64,000 nucleotides of DNA from Otis tarda (GCA_026413225.1 CM048591.1:5595001-5659000); one strand, 5' to 3'; positions 9,824 through 24,934 are shown, counted from the stretch's first letter. The notes: generated from the letters alone by a model not told the origin. Numbers and translations are program-made.

Positions 9824-12800
9824 GCATCTGTATTTGCAGGCCTCTTGCACTGTAAATGTGCATTAATGGGATAATTCCAAGTAAGTCTGATCCTTTGGCT
9901 AAAAAAATCACAAAGCTATTCTGCAGATATTTTGTTGTACATTCACTAGCTCTTACACAGATTGGATGTTAGCCTGGTAGGTTCATTATTTCTTCTATTT
10001 TGAGGATAATTCTGCTGATGTCTGTAATTTAAGAATCACAGTTTTTCTCCAAGCCAAAAAAAAAAAAGTCACTTTGAGATCTTGCACATCCAAAAAGCAA
10101 GAGCAGATCCATGAGGAGCTTAATCTATGTTTGGAGGATGATTCTTGCTTGCTGTTACTAGAAAGGTACCAGTTCAGGAGAGCACTACAGCGTGGAGTCA
10201 TTTCCTCACATTGCTACAAAATAGAGGAGGCGTTATAAAACAAAAGAATACTAATTTCTTTTACATATATTTTTCCATGTGAGAAGAGGAGAGGGTAGCA
10301 CTCTCCAACAAACTTGAAGGTTTTGAGAGGTTTTGAGAAAGAGCCTGCTGGTTAGACAGCAATGTGTGTTGCCAAAGCAGGTCCAACCTGTGAGGCAGCA
10401 CAGAGCTTCACACATGTTCAGCTACACAACAGAAAAATTCAGATCTCACTCAGGGATCAAGCACAGATTTACCAGAGAGGTCCTGCCCACTACCACTACA
10501 TGATACCATGCATTTGATACAGATTTGTCCCGTTAGCAAGAATAATTATTACTCACGTATTGCAAGTCCAGTGTACTACTAGTGCATATCTGTTCCTGGG
10601 ATCTTCTAGATAAAAGCAGAGAAATTCAGATGTGGAACTCCTTTCCCTGAGATGTTGCAGATATGAAAATCTGACAAGGGATCAACAGGAGATTGGAAAA
10701 GTTGGCAAGAAGAAAATCAATCAGTCCCGTGAAGGAGCTATGTGGAAAACACTCATGTCTCAATAAGGTTTTCTGTCCTCAGTTAGTAAGCAGTTGGGAG
10801 AGAGATTACGGGTGGAATCACACATGCTTACTCTGACATTGTAATTTTTAATTGGCATCCACTTTTGACTGCTGTTGGTGACATTAGAAGAATCTTTTTG
10901 ACTCATTACAACTGATCTTACATTTTTATGTTCTTAGAGATCCTTAAATACGCTCCTTCAAAGTGTCTCCTCTCTTCCCCTAAATATGGACTGAGGGCAT
11001 GTAGAGAGCAAGGATGCCCCAGAGATTGCTTCAGGTGTCATGACAGGGAGGGAGACTTGCATGGGGAAAATTAACAATAGGAATAAGTACGATTAAAGGT
11101 ATGTGACAAGTCTGGAAAAGGTGCGTAAGACTTGAGAACAGAGATGTAAATGTGGGTGCATTAGACCCTGTAGCTAAGCACAAAGTCTAGCAAGAAAGAA
11201 AATCAGTCAAATGTCAAATGTCAGACATGTACTTCCAGACTTGCTTAAATTATTGTTTCTGAAAATATTCACAGATATACGGCTTTTCTCTTGAAGGGTC
11301 CTCATAACTCAGTGAGATAGATTGGAAGATCATAAACACTTGGAGGATGGGACTTTATCTCCCTGTTCATGCAGAAGCTAGCAATAGGGATACATTTTTT
11401 GATGTCAACAATTCCTAGTGTACACATTACTGTATCTTTTTGACACGTTCTCCTGTCATTCTTGTGGATATTTTTCTCTCAGAAAATCTGCACATAAACA
11501 TCTTGCATATCCCACACTTTAAGACAACACAGAAACGAAACTATCTTTTAACAAATACCACTTTTTCTTTTAGCTGAGTATGGATGCAAAAATTAAATTC
11601 TTTGTCTGTCTATGGGTATCCATCTACATAGAAGAATGTAGCTCTCAGAGACAGATTTCATTTCTTCAGATATACATAGGTGGTAACTAGAGGTGAGGTT
11701 GACTCCAGCATTCACTCAGTCACTGCAAGAAAACAAATTTTCTGTGTCTTAGAATAAAATGCCTTACTTGGCAGTGTTCATACCAATCCTATTTTCTCAG
11801 AATAAATATAGAAGAAAATAATACTTTTTCCTTCTGGCTCTTCACTGATCATGAAATATTTCTGTTACCATGAAGTAATGTTTGTTAACTTTCTGTAATC
11901 TTGTATAAATGTTTTATGAACAAAACTGTAGGATGAAAAAATGCTGACAATTGAAATTCTTATATTTCATCAATTTCTGTCCAATCACAAAGAAATTTAT
12001 GTCATTCTTCAGAGAGCTGGTGAATTATTTTGAAAGATAATACATAGACAATTACAATGATACCTGAAAATGGTGATTCTTTTTTTTTTTTAAATACACC
12101 CTGCTTTTGTAATATATGAATGGATATTTATTCTTTACTAGTTCATGCTGTTTCATAAAAGCAAACTCCAGAAATATGATTATGTTAATAATTTATAATA
12201 TATTTTCTTTTTGTAGCAGTTCCTGTATAAGGCATATAAAAAGCAAATACTGGGAGTTAGGATATAAGCTTTTTAACAGCCTTGCAAGCTAAATAAGTAT
12301 CACAGCGCTTACCTTACAGATGGGGAAATTAGGTCATGAAGGATATAAGGGCTGCACTCTGGTGACATAAATTGCTCTGTATGACACATCTTCCACAAGC
12401 TCTCTGAATGAGGTATTAGAAGCTCTGAGATTTCTGTATTGAATAGCACAAGGACTTGACTGGAATTTAGGTGGTCTGTTCATATCCCAGACTACTTCCT
12501 CAAAGTCGTGAGAGGAATCTGAGATACAGTTTGACAAGATTTATAATTTTAATCAATAGGAATCCCATAAAAATATTTTCAATTTAGAATCTTAAACCAA
12601 TTTCAGAATAATATAGGTATAGCACGGATTTTGCAGTGTAAGCCTGCTTTCATACTTGCCCCATGTTATTATTAGGTCCATGGAAATAACTTTTTTCTTT
12701 TTATGTCTCCCTTTCACCTTCTTGACACCTCTTTTTCTAATGATATTGTGCCTGTCTTATGTCCCTTTTCACAGACAGTAGAACTATGTGCGGATCCCAG

Positions 12801-15800
12801 TCATGGAATTTTTCCTTCCAGGTTTACAAAGGAAAAAAAAAAAAAAGAAAGATGTAATTAGCTTTGTAATGTTCTTCCTTTCATCTGGGATTCACCTCAC
12901 CTAACTTTAGCCATATAAAAATTAGTCATTTAATTAAGGTAGTCACTTAAATTTCCTCTCTAATGAAAGGAGAGAACAAAATCTCTTCAGAGAATGATTC
13001 ACTGCCCGGATCTTAAATATCTATTTTGGGATGGGATGAATTTCTCTCTGGTGATATCTTGCTCTCTCCCATGACTGTGGAGACAGTTTAAATAATGGGC
13101 TATGACTAGAAACACATAGTTTTAACTGGCTAGAGTTAGACAAGATAAATGTTAGTCACTTTATTTTTTAGGATTTTTTCCTTCATTATGCTAACGGTCG
13201 TATAAGCATAGAAAAATCAAGCTATTATTTAATCCTTGGTACAAGAGTACAAAGAGCACTAATTATTTGGGCATGAACAGAGGAGACCCTGTGCACATGT
13301 GTGTCATTCAAGGCTAGACCAATTTTCTATTTTGAATTTCAAAGGCCCAGGCAAAATGTCATAATATTGTCAACCGATGCTTAAAAGAGAGAGACTTCTT
13401 TCTTTTCTGTCTCTTCATGGATGGGAAATTAATTGTCAGAGGGGAAAAAAAAAAGTCATTACATTTTTCTCATCTTTACTTAGTTTGTTCTTTAAAATCC
13501 ACCTTTCTCTCAAACTCTTAGTGACTTTCTGAAGGCCAGTTTTAACACGCACTTCCGTGAAACTACATAATATTATTAATAAAGGAGAAGTCTCTGGTTT
13601 GATTATGAGGAACATATAGGTGTTCTGACATTTGCAGTCAGATATTCAGGTCTGTCTTTCAGTTTTATACATATCCACAAACTGCAGCATTTCAGAAAAA
13701 TAGGTTACAGACCGTGAGAACAATAGGAGGAAAGAGAGATAACACTTTCATGCGAAGCTTTAATTAATGTTAAGCCAATGCTGGCCTGTAGGAAATGTCA
13801 AGTTCCACTGGATAAATCAAGGCTGCTTCTTGGTTTTGCAACACATCATGTTCTGTGTTCAATAAGATGCCAGGTTGCTTATTTTCCCTGTCATTTATGT
13901 GCAGCGTTTTTCATGTGGTCTTAGAATAAGGTGCCAAAGTTGTCTGGTTCCCTGACTTTATTCTACGATTAATAATGCATTAGCCTAGCAAAATATTTAC
14001 TCCTGCTATTACTCTTGAGGTTATGAAGTAAAATATATATAATTGAAAAATACAGTAAATATATAGGAAATAGATCTTTCTCTGATCTTCCCTTCCCTGT
14101 TTTCATTAAGGCAGTTCTTTTAGTTATAAGACCAGCTCTTGAATTTCAAAACACATATACAAAAAGACTTCATTAAACTTGCTCAGCTCTGATTTGCCTG
14201 CCTCTGTGAGCTTAAAAGCCCATCACTGCACAAACCTAAGCCCTATTCACCATTGTGATAACGCAGCTTTGTACCAGAACAGCTCCACTGGTTTCAACAC
14301 TTACCTTGTTACATGCATCAGAAACTTCATATTATTAATAATATTTTTATTGTATCTTAAATATTTTAGGTTATAACTTGTACATAAAAGTTTATAGAGT
14401 TCTTTTTTTTTTTTTTTTAGTCAGGGGAGAAAGTAACTTTGACCCTGGTTTCAGACCCGATGCCTATTCAGGCCAAATATTGCATTGCTAGGGCTGCTCA
14501 CATACTCTTTTTGCCAGTGGATCTCCGGAGGCACGAAGTAACACTTGCCATTTCTGTTCTTTGTGTTCTTGTGACTTTTTTTTTTTTCTTATTCTTTCTT
14601 TGTTCCATTTTCCCAAAAATCTTTACCTCCTGTATCCTTTGAAAGTTCCCTGGGATCATCTTCCAGCAATGAAGCAGCTGCCAAAGAGCCAGGCAGCATC
14701 AGCTGTAGGTGCTGAGAGACAAGTGCTCTTCAGGCAACACTGAAACAGGGTTCTCTATCTGACTTTTTTCACCTTCACACACATCCTTATGGCATGTTAC
14801 AGGATGAACTTATTTGTCTAGTCCCCTCAAACACTCCCCAACTTGTTGTCTACCAGAAGCAAATACCTATCAGCTTGGGACGCTAACGCTTTGCATGTTC
14901 CAGCTGTTTGGAATGTTGTGGGAATAACTGATCCTTCAGTTCATCATCTGGACACAAAATACTGGGCTTAATAACAACAAAGAATGGTTTGCAAAATATT
15001 CCTTTTTTTTTTTTTTTTGATTAGCAAAAAAAGAAAACAAATTTTCAAGCCTAAGGAGAAGTTTTGTTCTGTTAAATATATATAATTTATTTGTAATTTA
15101 CACTCTAAAAACTTTGCTATTTGGCAGTTTTCTAAGTAAGAAACTGCATTTTGTAATGAAGACGTTAATTGCTTAAGAAAAAACGTGAGAATTTTGCTTT
15201 TCTATTTTATTACTTTTCATGTTCAAAATATTTGAAAAATTAGACCTACAATTTTGGCCTTCTTCAAACCATCAGAAAAGAAGTTATAATTATTTTTAGA
15301 AGACTATTCATATTATTTCCACCTGAAATATCTCCTCTGTGATAATCAAATCCTGTAGCCTTGTAAATTTCATGATATTATTATTTTAGATGGAATTATC
15401 TGAATTTCCTGCTGTGTTGACACCTTTCTGTATCGAATATGTTTGCCTTGCTCACTTTTTTCCTAGACATTTATTCACAGCTAGTGCTGAAGTCTGGTCT
15501 ACATGACTTGCTGCTCTGCTGATGTAAGCTCATCTTCGTGTTCTGCTGTTATCTAATATTAATGAGTGTGGATGACAAGGAGGATTGGGGTTGGGCATAC
15601 AGATACCTTTGTAATGGTCAGAAGACAATCAGGGAGCTAATTAGATTGTAAAAGCAATACATAATTAATGCAATATAACGGGACAGATCTCAGTCTGTTG
15701 CACCAGTGGTAATTCCAAAGTAACCCTATTAATGTCAGGGACAGTTGTTTGCATATGTTGTACATTGATTTAACTGAGGTTTGATTCAGGCTCGTTAAGT

Positions 15801-18800
15801 GACACATTTTTTACTTGTATCGTTTGTACGGACAGACTGTGGATGATTAGCCTCAGCTTGAATGCCACTATATATTAACTGTTTTAAGACATGTGAATTA
15901 AACTCTGACCAGATGCCATGGATTCCCTAATTAGAAGTGCAAGCCATCCTCATGCTAAATTCAAGGTTCCTTAAACACAACAGACTCCACTGAATGTTTA
16001 TCACCAGCTGTGGGCAAATCAGTATCTTAAAACACTCTCTAATAAAAACAGATATTAATGTCTTATGTAAACACATGCAGGTTTGTTTATTCATTTGTTC
16101 TGCTATCTGTACGAGTGGCACATAAAATGTTATTTAAAAGAGGAACAAGTTTTGATAAAAACGGCCAAAACTGGGCTCTGGAGTAATGTATTAGTACTTA
16201 TAATGTCCTAGTATCCCATAATGCTCACTAGAAGAAGCTGTGATGGAGAAAGAGAGGCATCTCACTTCAGATGAGTCACTCTCATGATATCAGACTTTTG
16301 TGTGATAACAGGAAGAGCCCAGGCACCTGGCTCAATTTTTAGACATGCACGTTAACTACCACAATTTCCAGCTGTCGCATGATACGGAAAGACTCAATCT
16401 AGCCACGCAGAGCCAGGTGCATTACTTCTTGAGCGGTCGTTTCTTTCAAGCAATTCAGATGTATGGGGTTAGATGCAGCTGTCCTGAGTTTAGTCTCTAG
16501 GCTGTGTCTATAAGGGTGGACTCAAAAATTTCAAATAAAAAGGTCAGTAATTTATCCTAGGCTTCAAAACTGCATGCAAACTACCTTCAGGGAATAGATC
16601 CTCACTGGTTTGCTGCCAAAGCACGTCTCAGCTCAAGTTTTTTCTTAGAGTACTAGTTAGGCTTTATTATTATAGAAAAAACTTACAGTATTCCCTTAAG
16701 TATTTTATGGCATAAAATGATGGAATTAATATTCTAGTGACCAATCCAGATGTATTCTGAGCTGATGTAAACCAAACAATGACAATTTCTGGATACGCAG
16801 GTTGATTCAAAGCCCAATTAAGTTAACAGAGAAAATCCTTTGATTTCTTTCAGTCTGAAACCAGCCCTTGAATCATGATGTACATCAATAATACCCAGTG
16901 GCTTATCTCAGTATCAGATTCAAAGAGAATGAGAAATGTTGCCTTGCCTCACAGAGGGGTTGCAAAGGTGAATTCATGCATGTCTGCTAGACATTTGGAT
17001 ACTACAGAGATAAGCATCATGGAAAAGTCCATAAAGAGTTGACAAGTCATGGAAGGTTTGGATAGTGTGTGGTAAACATGCTCCAGGCCTGCACGTTGCA
17101 TGAGGGAGAATCTAATATGATATTTAAGGTATGATGTGTGTCCTAGCCTGCCAATGTGGAAAAGTAATCAATGCTTGTGGGGAAAAAGAATTCAAGACTA
17201 GAATATTAAGGACTATCTGATAATGCAATCACATAAAAAGAAAAAGTAGAACTGAATGAGAGACTTAGAAGGATTTCATCACATCCCAGTACTTATTTTT
17301 CCAGTTCAAGGGCTGAGATTTTATTTTTAATTGAAAGGTGATGGTTCCTCAAGACCTAAGATTTTGTCACGTTTTTCCTTGTTTCAGAGTAATGGCTTTT
17401 CTCTATTTTATCTTGAAACAGAGGAGACTTTGGAAGCTGTGCTAGTGTGAAGGGTTTCATTGGCTTCACGGTGTACTTCTAGCCTAGACTTTTTGTGTCC
17501 TTGCACATGAAACTAAAATCTTTCCATACTTCCACTAGCTGTATTATTAGTGTTTTGGCAATTCTGTCTTTTATGCAAGCTCTGTGGTATATACAGGGGT
17601 CATTTGTTTGGGTCATATTTCTCCTTTCTGTATTTGCATTCATATTTTATCACTTTTCCTTTTATGTTTTCTTTCTTTCTCTTTTCTCCATTCTTTCCCT
17701 TGAATCCTGGTCTATTCCTAAAGTGAAAATTTTCTATTTTTAGCAAGTAAGTGATTTTTTTTTGTTCCTGTTTTCTTAACTCACCTTCCAGATTTCTAAT
17801 TGCTGTTGCTTCCACCACCTTGACAGCTGTTTGACAATGGTGTCTACTTTTAGTTACACCTTAAGCATTATGACAAACCACAAAGAAAGCTTGGTTCTCT
17901 AGAGAAAATTCACTCGTACATCTCATGTTAAATCTGTAGGCCTAATATGACATGCAGAAACCAAAAATGAAGCCTTCTCATTATTATTTAAGTGTGGCAA
18001 TCATCTTGACTGTTTTATCTACAAAGTCACACACTGAGTATTTTCTTTTCCTTTAGAAACATGACATCAGTTTCAATATCATAGTGCGATATTTTTTTTT
18101 CCCTTTTAAGAAATGCAAATAAATTTAAATGTCTATACTATATTTCTAAGTTTGCTGTCAATAATGTAAAGATGAACCATTCCATTGGCCCCAAATGCTG
18201 CGCTCTAACTCCTGTGTGAGAAGCTACTTCAAGAGTGAGGGAAGGTTTACTGAGATCAGATGTAGCTTTTTAGTTTTCATTTCTCAGCCAGAATGTTTAA
18301 CAGGCTAAATATTCATTGAAGACGTTTTGAGGTCCGCATTTTACCCTGGCTTGGCAGGCTTGCATAAGACCTGTAAGGCACCTGTAAAATCAGTACTACA
18401 AAAGTTTGACTCCCGAGTAGGAACGTATACAAAATAATCTTGTCCTATTTTTCTTTTGCTGTGAATCTAGAATCTTGTATCTGCTTCAAGTGTAGCTTAA
18501 AAAAAACCAAACCAAACCAAACCAAAACAAGGAACAAATTAAAAAAAAAAGCCACCCAGCCTGAAAGAGAAGACATTGAGTTAACAGTGGTCCCAGACTA
18601 AAAGAGTAAGGCTGTAGATTGTCTGCCTTATCTTCATAAACAAAGCTGCAAAAAGATTTTGAAACAAACAATTTTTTTTTCTCCTGTCTCTGACAAAATT
18701 TGGAAGAGTTCAGACTTCAAGCCAAGCATTTCTCCTTTGTACTCTCTCTCCCACATTGCAATTGCTTCCAAATAGGCTGATAAATTTACAGCGGCTATTA

Positions 18801-21800
18801 CAGGTCATGTAATATAGGCTAAACCTATGTTTACAGCTTAATAATTTTCTTGTGTCTTTAAATGGGCTATGAAGTCTTTTGTAATGCAGATTGTCTCCTT
18901 TTTTATTCCCCAGTAAAAGCAGTGAAGGCAAGCTACAAAACCTGCCTGTTCTCCTGTCATCAAGGACATCCTTGCTGTGTCTGAGGAGCCAGAACCACTC
19001 TGCAGTTGCAAGCCCAAAGATACTGCAGGAGCCAGAAGTGGCAGAGGAGGTATGCAACTGGTCTAACTGGTCTAACTTCTCTTCCAGTCTTCAGGATAAT
19101 AATAGCTAAAGGTATCCTCAGTATATCACTCATGTTGCTGCACTCGATGAGATGAATGGGATGACCCTTGAAATTTCTGGGTTGGTGATCCAGACAAAGG
19201 AATAAATCATAGAAAACGTATTTGGCCATATTCCCTCTTCTCTTTGTGCCAGTATAAATGCAAGAGGAGAAAAGCTGGGAAGGATAAATTTGTTAAGAAA
19301 TTTTAAAGTGGAAATGTAGAAAACTGAGCATTGTTTGTATGCATTGTAACATGTAGAAATAGGGCAGGTTAGTTGCTTTGTCTGGATGCAGGTCTTAGTT
19401 CAGATTTAGTTTGTAGCCTTTGATTTCTTGTGAACTTGCTCTGACATGCAAGAGATCACCCGGGATAAGGTCTTTACTCTCTGGCAATAGCACCCAGGAA
19501 TTCCAGCTATCGGCCAGGACCCTATTGTGCGAACTGCTGTACAAACGTAACAACAAACAGATTCGTGTCTTCTTATATTCAAATCGAGCAAGATAATTGA
19601 TTGGTGAGTTGTATCTAAGCCAAAAATTAGGGATAATTTTGTAGGGTTTTTTTTCAGTTCATGTTCTTAAGCACATTAATGGCAGCAGATTTAGACTTCA
19701 ATCTAAACAAATGCAAATGCTGAAGATGTTAATTACTTTTTGTGTATTTATTTCACATATTTTCCTTGTTTACAGTTTGTACAGAAGCTAAACTTGGAGG
19801 AATTATAAATGGAAAGTTTATCACCATTGTTCTTGGGACTTCAGCAGTGTTTATAAAAAGAGCTAATCAAATAATCATTTGCAAGGGTTTATGAGCTAGG
19901 GTGTATTTTCTTTGTAAATTTTGCAAACACACTTGTTATCATTTGGAGATATTACAGTTTGCATATACTTTTTGTTGGATTTTTTTCTTCATGAAAGAAG
20001 GAAGCTCAAATGAGCTGTTTCATTATTACTTCAATAATGCACGCAAAACTTTCATATGGCTGTCTTGATTGTTGATCTCTACTGATGAAATAGTTTGTCA
20101 TGTAGAGACCCTCACAGACGCAAGTCGCCACAGCTAAGCAGCATGTCCATATAAATTTAAGTCTCAGACAGAAAAGGCAGAGTAAGGAGCAAGGGAATCA
20201 ACACCTATTAAATTTGGACAGGGACAGAAAGAGCGGCCTTTACTGACTGACAGACAAGGTTATATGGCTGAACAATAATTTGAAGGCTTGAATTATTCAT
20301 GTCCAATTCAAGGTAAAAGAGTTTAACCTGGTGATATCGTATTGTTGTAATATTCACTAAGGTAAAAATTGCTATTCCTATTCCTGATTATTTTTTTTTT
20401 ATTTTACAGGCTTAATGTCTTATATGTGAAAATAGAGAAAAGAATGGGTATAACTGCTAATTTTTAGAGAAAAATATATGTGTATGCATTAGGGTCTCAG
20501 AACAAGTTGCCATTAAAATGAAAAAGCAAACAGCTGGCACAAAGTCCTTGATGCAGTCTGACAGCTGAACTTCAGAATTATCTTCCACCATAGCCTATTC
20601 ACCAGAACTGTCCTTCTCTTAACTCTTGAACCAAGAGGGCAGAGGTGGATATATACCGCTGGAATTCCAGCCTTTATTTGAAAATAAAGATTTTAAAAAA
20701 CATAATTATACTTGTTTGCTGACAAGAAATACAAAGACTATCACAATACCGTCATGTGTCCTACCATCTGCTACAACTTCCTGAGCTGGCCTTCAGTGGT
20801 GTTCATTGGCTGTAATGAAGATTTTACGGACTGCTTAAAATCATCACATAGTTAATTATTATGGAAAGAATCAACAAAACAGCCCACACATAAAGGCATG
20901 TACAGATAACAATTCACTTTGCAGAGTACAGCTCTGGTCAAGATTCACTCTTTTCTGTTAGCATCAAACAATTTATTGATGAATTAATTTATCTTCGGAC
21001 AATATTCATTCACTCCTAATTTCAGTTAAACACATCTGAAATAAGTTATTTTGTTCTAGATGCTGGCATGGAATGGGAGTCCTGGGCAAAACCTGAAGAA
21101 TTCTTACTAAATCTCTTTCTTCCTAGCCTGAAGTGCATTTAAACTGCACTTTCTCCTAGAAAATCCATTACCAATGTGGATGTCCTATAGTTCACAGTAT
21201 TGTGCATTATTAATGTCACAGGAAGTGTTGATATCTGTGAAACAGGGATCACTTGTAGGATGTATCTGTTTCCATATTTTGGATCCTTTATTTTGAACTT
21301 CTGATCTCAGTGGGATACCAGGGGTATTTGTGGTGCCTTAAGGAATTGAGCCAAGGATAGGGTTTCTGATCCTGGGTCAGCCGTAATTTACAGCAGTCAT
21401 CAACTCTCATTTCCTTTCATGTATTTTATTAAGATAAATCTTTTATATGCTCACCTTTAAGATCCCATTTTAATTTAGTCATATAGGCCACTGGCTTCCT
21501 GATTTTGCTTTCACAGACCCGTAGCTTCCAGACTTTTAACCAAGTCACTGGTGTCATCCCCGCTGCTTTTTATATTCTATCCAGAGGTAACCATCCACCT
21601 CCCTGCTCATCAGGTCTAACTAAGGCAGATATTTTCAGTTACAGGAAGACTGCAGTTACTTCTCTTAAGTACTTTACTCACTCAGTGGCATCCCCTGTGG
21701 GGATTTCAGAGTAATTACCTATAGTTATTAATCAACATTACTCAGTGCTTAGTCTCTTTTTCCAAGCAGTAGTTACCATCCTACTGTATGACTGTGTGCA

Positions 21801-23051
21801 GGGGCACATGGTAGTCCCAAGCTCTGCTTTAGCTAGGGAAGAGATGTGTGTGCTCTCCTGTCCTTCCTTGGTGCTCTTAACACAGCCAGCCCGTGCTATC
21901 AGACCCAGGTCTGTAGGACACTGCATGGTAAAAAGAAAAAAAAAACAATTTGACCAGAAATATTGGTGGTTTTTTTTGGTGTGATGAGTCTAAATTTTCT
22001 TACAGCTTTGAGATATCCAAGTGATTTGTAACAGCATATTACGGTTAGATGAACACACATTCAGTATTATTTGCTGGCTTTATTTATGCAGAAAAACATA
22101 GCTACTTCAGGGAAGTAATTCTTATGCCAAGCTTGACAGCAAAAGCAAGTAGAAAATCTAATATAGGCTTGAATTGCAAGATCCTTCTTGGATGTACGTA
22201 GCAACTCACAAGTATAAATGTACATAATTGATGTTTTTTAAGTAAACTGAGGAATGCATGCTTCAAACTGAGCAGAAGTTGGAACACCATGTGAGAAATC
22301 TCGGAGTCACCCACACATTCTGGACATTATCTCCCAAGAGGATAAACTCTATTCAATATAAAAGTAAATCCCTCTGGGAACAGAGTATACAGGAGAAATC
22401 CAGTGAATGTAAAATGCCAAAATAAGTAACGACTGTACACAATAGACTCCCCTAAGAAGGGGTGTTTATTTTCCAGCCTTCACTTGGGACTAAGCTTAGA
22501 AACAACTGGCCTATTTTCTGCTCTCTTCATCCAAAGATGGTTTCAGAGTTTTGACTCTTTCATCAGCTCCTTGGGGAATTTTAGCTACTTCTGTGTCATG
22601 TAATCCATCACTCACTAAATAATTAATTTACTCAAGTAAGCAGGATCTCTTGGGGTTTAGGGTTTCTGACTGAGGAGAGATGACAGCTGATGTACTATTT
22701 AAGAAGGAAACAGAGAGGAAGAAAAAAACAGCATGCTACATAATTTCCTTTTCTTTTTTTTTTTTAAATTGTTATTCACTTTGCAGTCATCAAAATTATT
22801 TCTTGCTTAACTCTTTCCATTAGGCAGATTAGATTTCATTCCTCTGGTATTATTTTAATAAGTAGGGCTGTGAAACTGATCTATTCTGCATTAATCAATG
22901 TGTATGTAAGGCCAGGAGGGGATCAAGAGCCAAGTCCAACTCCATTTATAATCAATTGCAGCACCATGAGAGCAGGAATGGGTTGTTACTAAGGAGATAT
23001 TTTTTCTCATTGTACTGGCAACCCTAAGCTGTTCATTTTTATCACCAAGCT
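9824..23051. other. 13.2-kb repeat-poor, gene-free stretch
   Basis: No CR1, LTR or DNA transposon end is recognisable across 13 kb, in contrast to the dense repeats on both sides. Open frames are at most 115 codons (18710-19057 minus), with no known domain and no flanking gene structure. T-runs occur at 14403-14418 and 15003-15018, and a CCAAA-type A-rich tract near 18498-18530. Several segments, notably 15540-15910, have the mixed-composition, repeat-free look of conserved non-coding elements, but this cannot be shown from one sequence. Confidence 0.6.
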
Positions 23052-23630
23052 TGCAAAGAACAAAGTACTGTGGCCAGCAGGTCAAGGGAGGTGATTCTGC
23101 CCCTCTACTCTGCTCTCGTGAGACCCCACCTGCAGCACTGTGTCCAGCTCTGGAGCCCCCAACATCAGAAGGATGTGGACCTATTGGAGTGAGTCCAAAG
23201 AAGACCACAAAGATGATCAGAGGGCGGGAGAGAGAGCGGTTGAGAGAGTTGGGGCTGTTCAGCCTGGAGAAGAGAAGGCTCCAGGGACACCTTATAGCAG
23301 CCTTCCAGTACTGATAGGGGGCTGATAGGAAAGACAAGAAGAAACTCTTCAGTAGGCCTTGTTGTGATGGGAAGAGGGGTAGTGGTTTTAAAATAGAGGG
23401 AGGTAGATTCAGACTGGACATATGGAAGAATTTTTTTACAATGAAGGTGGTGGAACACTGGAACAGGTTGCCCAGAGGACATGGTAGATGCCGCATCTTC
23501 AAGGCCAGGTTGGATGGGGCTCTGAGCAACCTGATCTGGTTGGAGATGTCCTTGCTCCTTGCAGGGGGGTTGGACTGGGTGGCCTTTAAAGATACTTAAC
23601 AACCCAAACCAGTCTATGATTCTATGATTT
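23052..23630 (+). mobile_element. CR1 LINE 3' fragment
   Basis: Clear landmarks: TGTGGCCAGCAGGTCAAGGG, GGGGCTGTTCAGCCTGGAGA, GGTAGATTCAGACTGGACAT, TGGAACACTGGAACAGGTTG and the tail AACCCAAACCAGTCTATGAT TCTATGAT. ORF2 C-terminal coding is interrupted by TGA in TTGGAGTGAGTCC and by a 1-bp loss just after it (AAGACCAC where AGGGCCAC is expected). A short deletion has removed sequence between the 'GATGCCGCATC' and 'TTCAAGGCCAGG' blocks. Confidence 0.93.
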
Positions 23631-23806
23631 CATGTGTATATTTAAACTGTATGGGCACAATGTTTTCCTCTCCAACCATAAAACTTACTGGTGCAATTAG
23701 TTTACTATGTGTAGAAAGGATCATATAATCTACCTTCTAATTCATTTGTGAATGACAAGGCCATCTCAGATTTTCACCAAAAACATATGTCACCACTGTT
23801 CCCATG

Positions 23807-24934
23807 TGTCGTAGTTCAGCCCCGACCGGGACCAGACTACGCAGTCTCTCTCTCGCTCCCCCCACCCTCCGAGAGAATAGGAGGAGATGATACAAGGAAA
23901 ACGGCTCGAGGTTTGAGATAGGGACGGGGAGAAATCCTTAAAGTTACCGTCACGGGCAAAACAGACTCGACTTGGGGAAAACTATTCATTTATTTCTAAA
24001 ATTAGCAGGAGAATGAGACAGGGAACAAGATTACCTCCCCCCACCCCTCCCTCTTCCCGGGCTTAACATTATCTATAATACCTCCCCTCCCAAGCGGCAC
24101 GGGAGGGGAAAAGGGAATGGGGGTCGCAGTCAGTTCATCACACGTTGTTTTACACCGCTGTGTCATCGTCGGGGGAAGAACTCCTCGCATTCCTCTTCTG
24201 CTCCAGCGTGGGGTCCCTCCCACAGGCCACAGTCCTTCGTGAAACTGCTCCGGCGTGGGTCATCTCTTCCCTGGGGTGCAGTCCCTCTAGAATAGCTGTC
24301 CCAGCGGGCCCTCCACGGGCCACAGCCTCCTTCAGGCCTCCACCTGCTCTGGCGTGAGGTCCTTCACGGGCTGCAGGTGAATCTCTGCCCCTCCATGGAC
24401 CTCCATGGGCTGCAGGGGGACAACCCGCTCCACCATGGTCTTCACCACGAGTTGCAGAGGAATCTTGGCCAGGAGCCGCGTTACTCCTCCCCCTCCTTCT
24501 TCACTGACCTTGGCGTCTGCAGCCGTTCCTTACAACAGGCTGGCAGACGCCTCTCAGGATCCTTTTTACGTCTTGTTCACTTCTCATCTCCTCTCCACTT
24601 CTTGCAGCCAGGCTGGGCCAAGTTGGGCCCAGTTGGCTGCCCGGCGGGAGGCCAGAGGGTGAGGCCTGCAAGGCCCACAAGGCTCGCACCTCTCCCTCTC
24701 TGCCCCCCGCTCAGCTGCTTCACATCTTCTCCTTTTTTTTCTGTTTTCCCCTACTTAAATATGTTATCGCAGAGGCGTTATCACGGAACATTCTGCTACC
24801 AACTGGCTCGGCCTTGGCCAGCAGCGGGTCCGCCCTAGGCCCGGCCGAGTCCACTGAACAAAGGGGAGCAACTTCTAGCAGTTTCCTACAGAAGCTACCA
24901 CCTTAGGCCTCCCCTCACTAACAAAACCAGAACA
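23807..24934 (-). mobile_element. Solo ERV LTR, 1128 bp, 5-bp TSD
   Basis: On the minus strand it runs from TGTTCTGGTTTTGTTAGTGA to ...GGGGCTGAACTACGACA. The exact 5-bp duplication CCATG flanks it (23802-23806, 24935-24939); 5 bp is the usual target duplication of ERVL-class elements. A minus-strand AATAAA lies at 23989-23994. The LTR is GC-rich against an AT-rich background. Open frames inside (for example 24377-24838) come from GC-rich imperfect repeats, not genes. No internal retroviral sequence is attached. Confidence 0.9.

Noticed and set aside
18710-19057. 115-codon minus-strand frame
   Set aside because: No domain, signal peptide or splice context recognised; this length is expected by chance in 64 kb of six-frame sequence.
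24377-24838. 153-codon open frame as a gene
   Set aside because: It lies wholly within a solo LTR and comes from GC-rich imperfect repeats; the sister LTR at 27783 gives a different set of frames.
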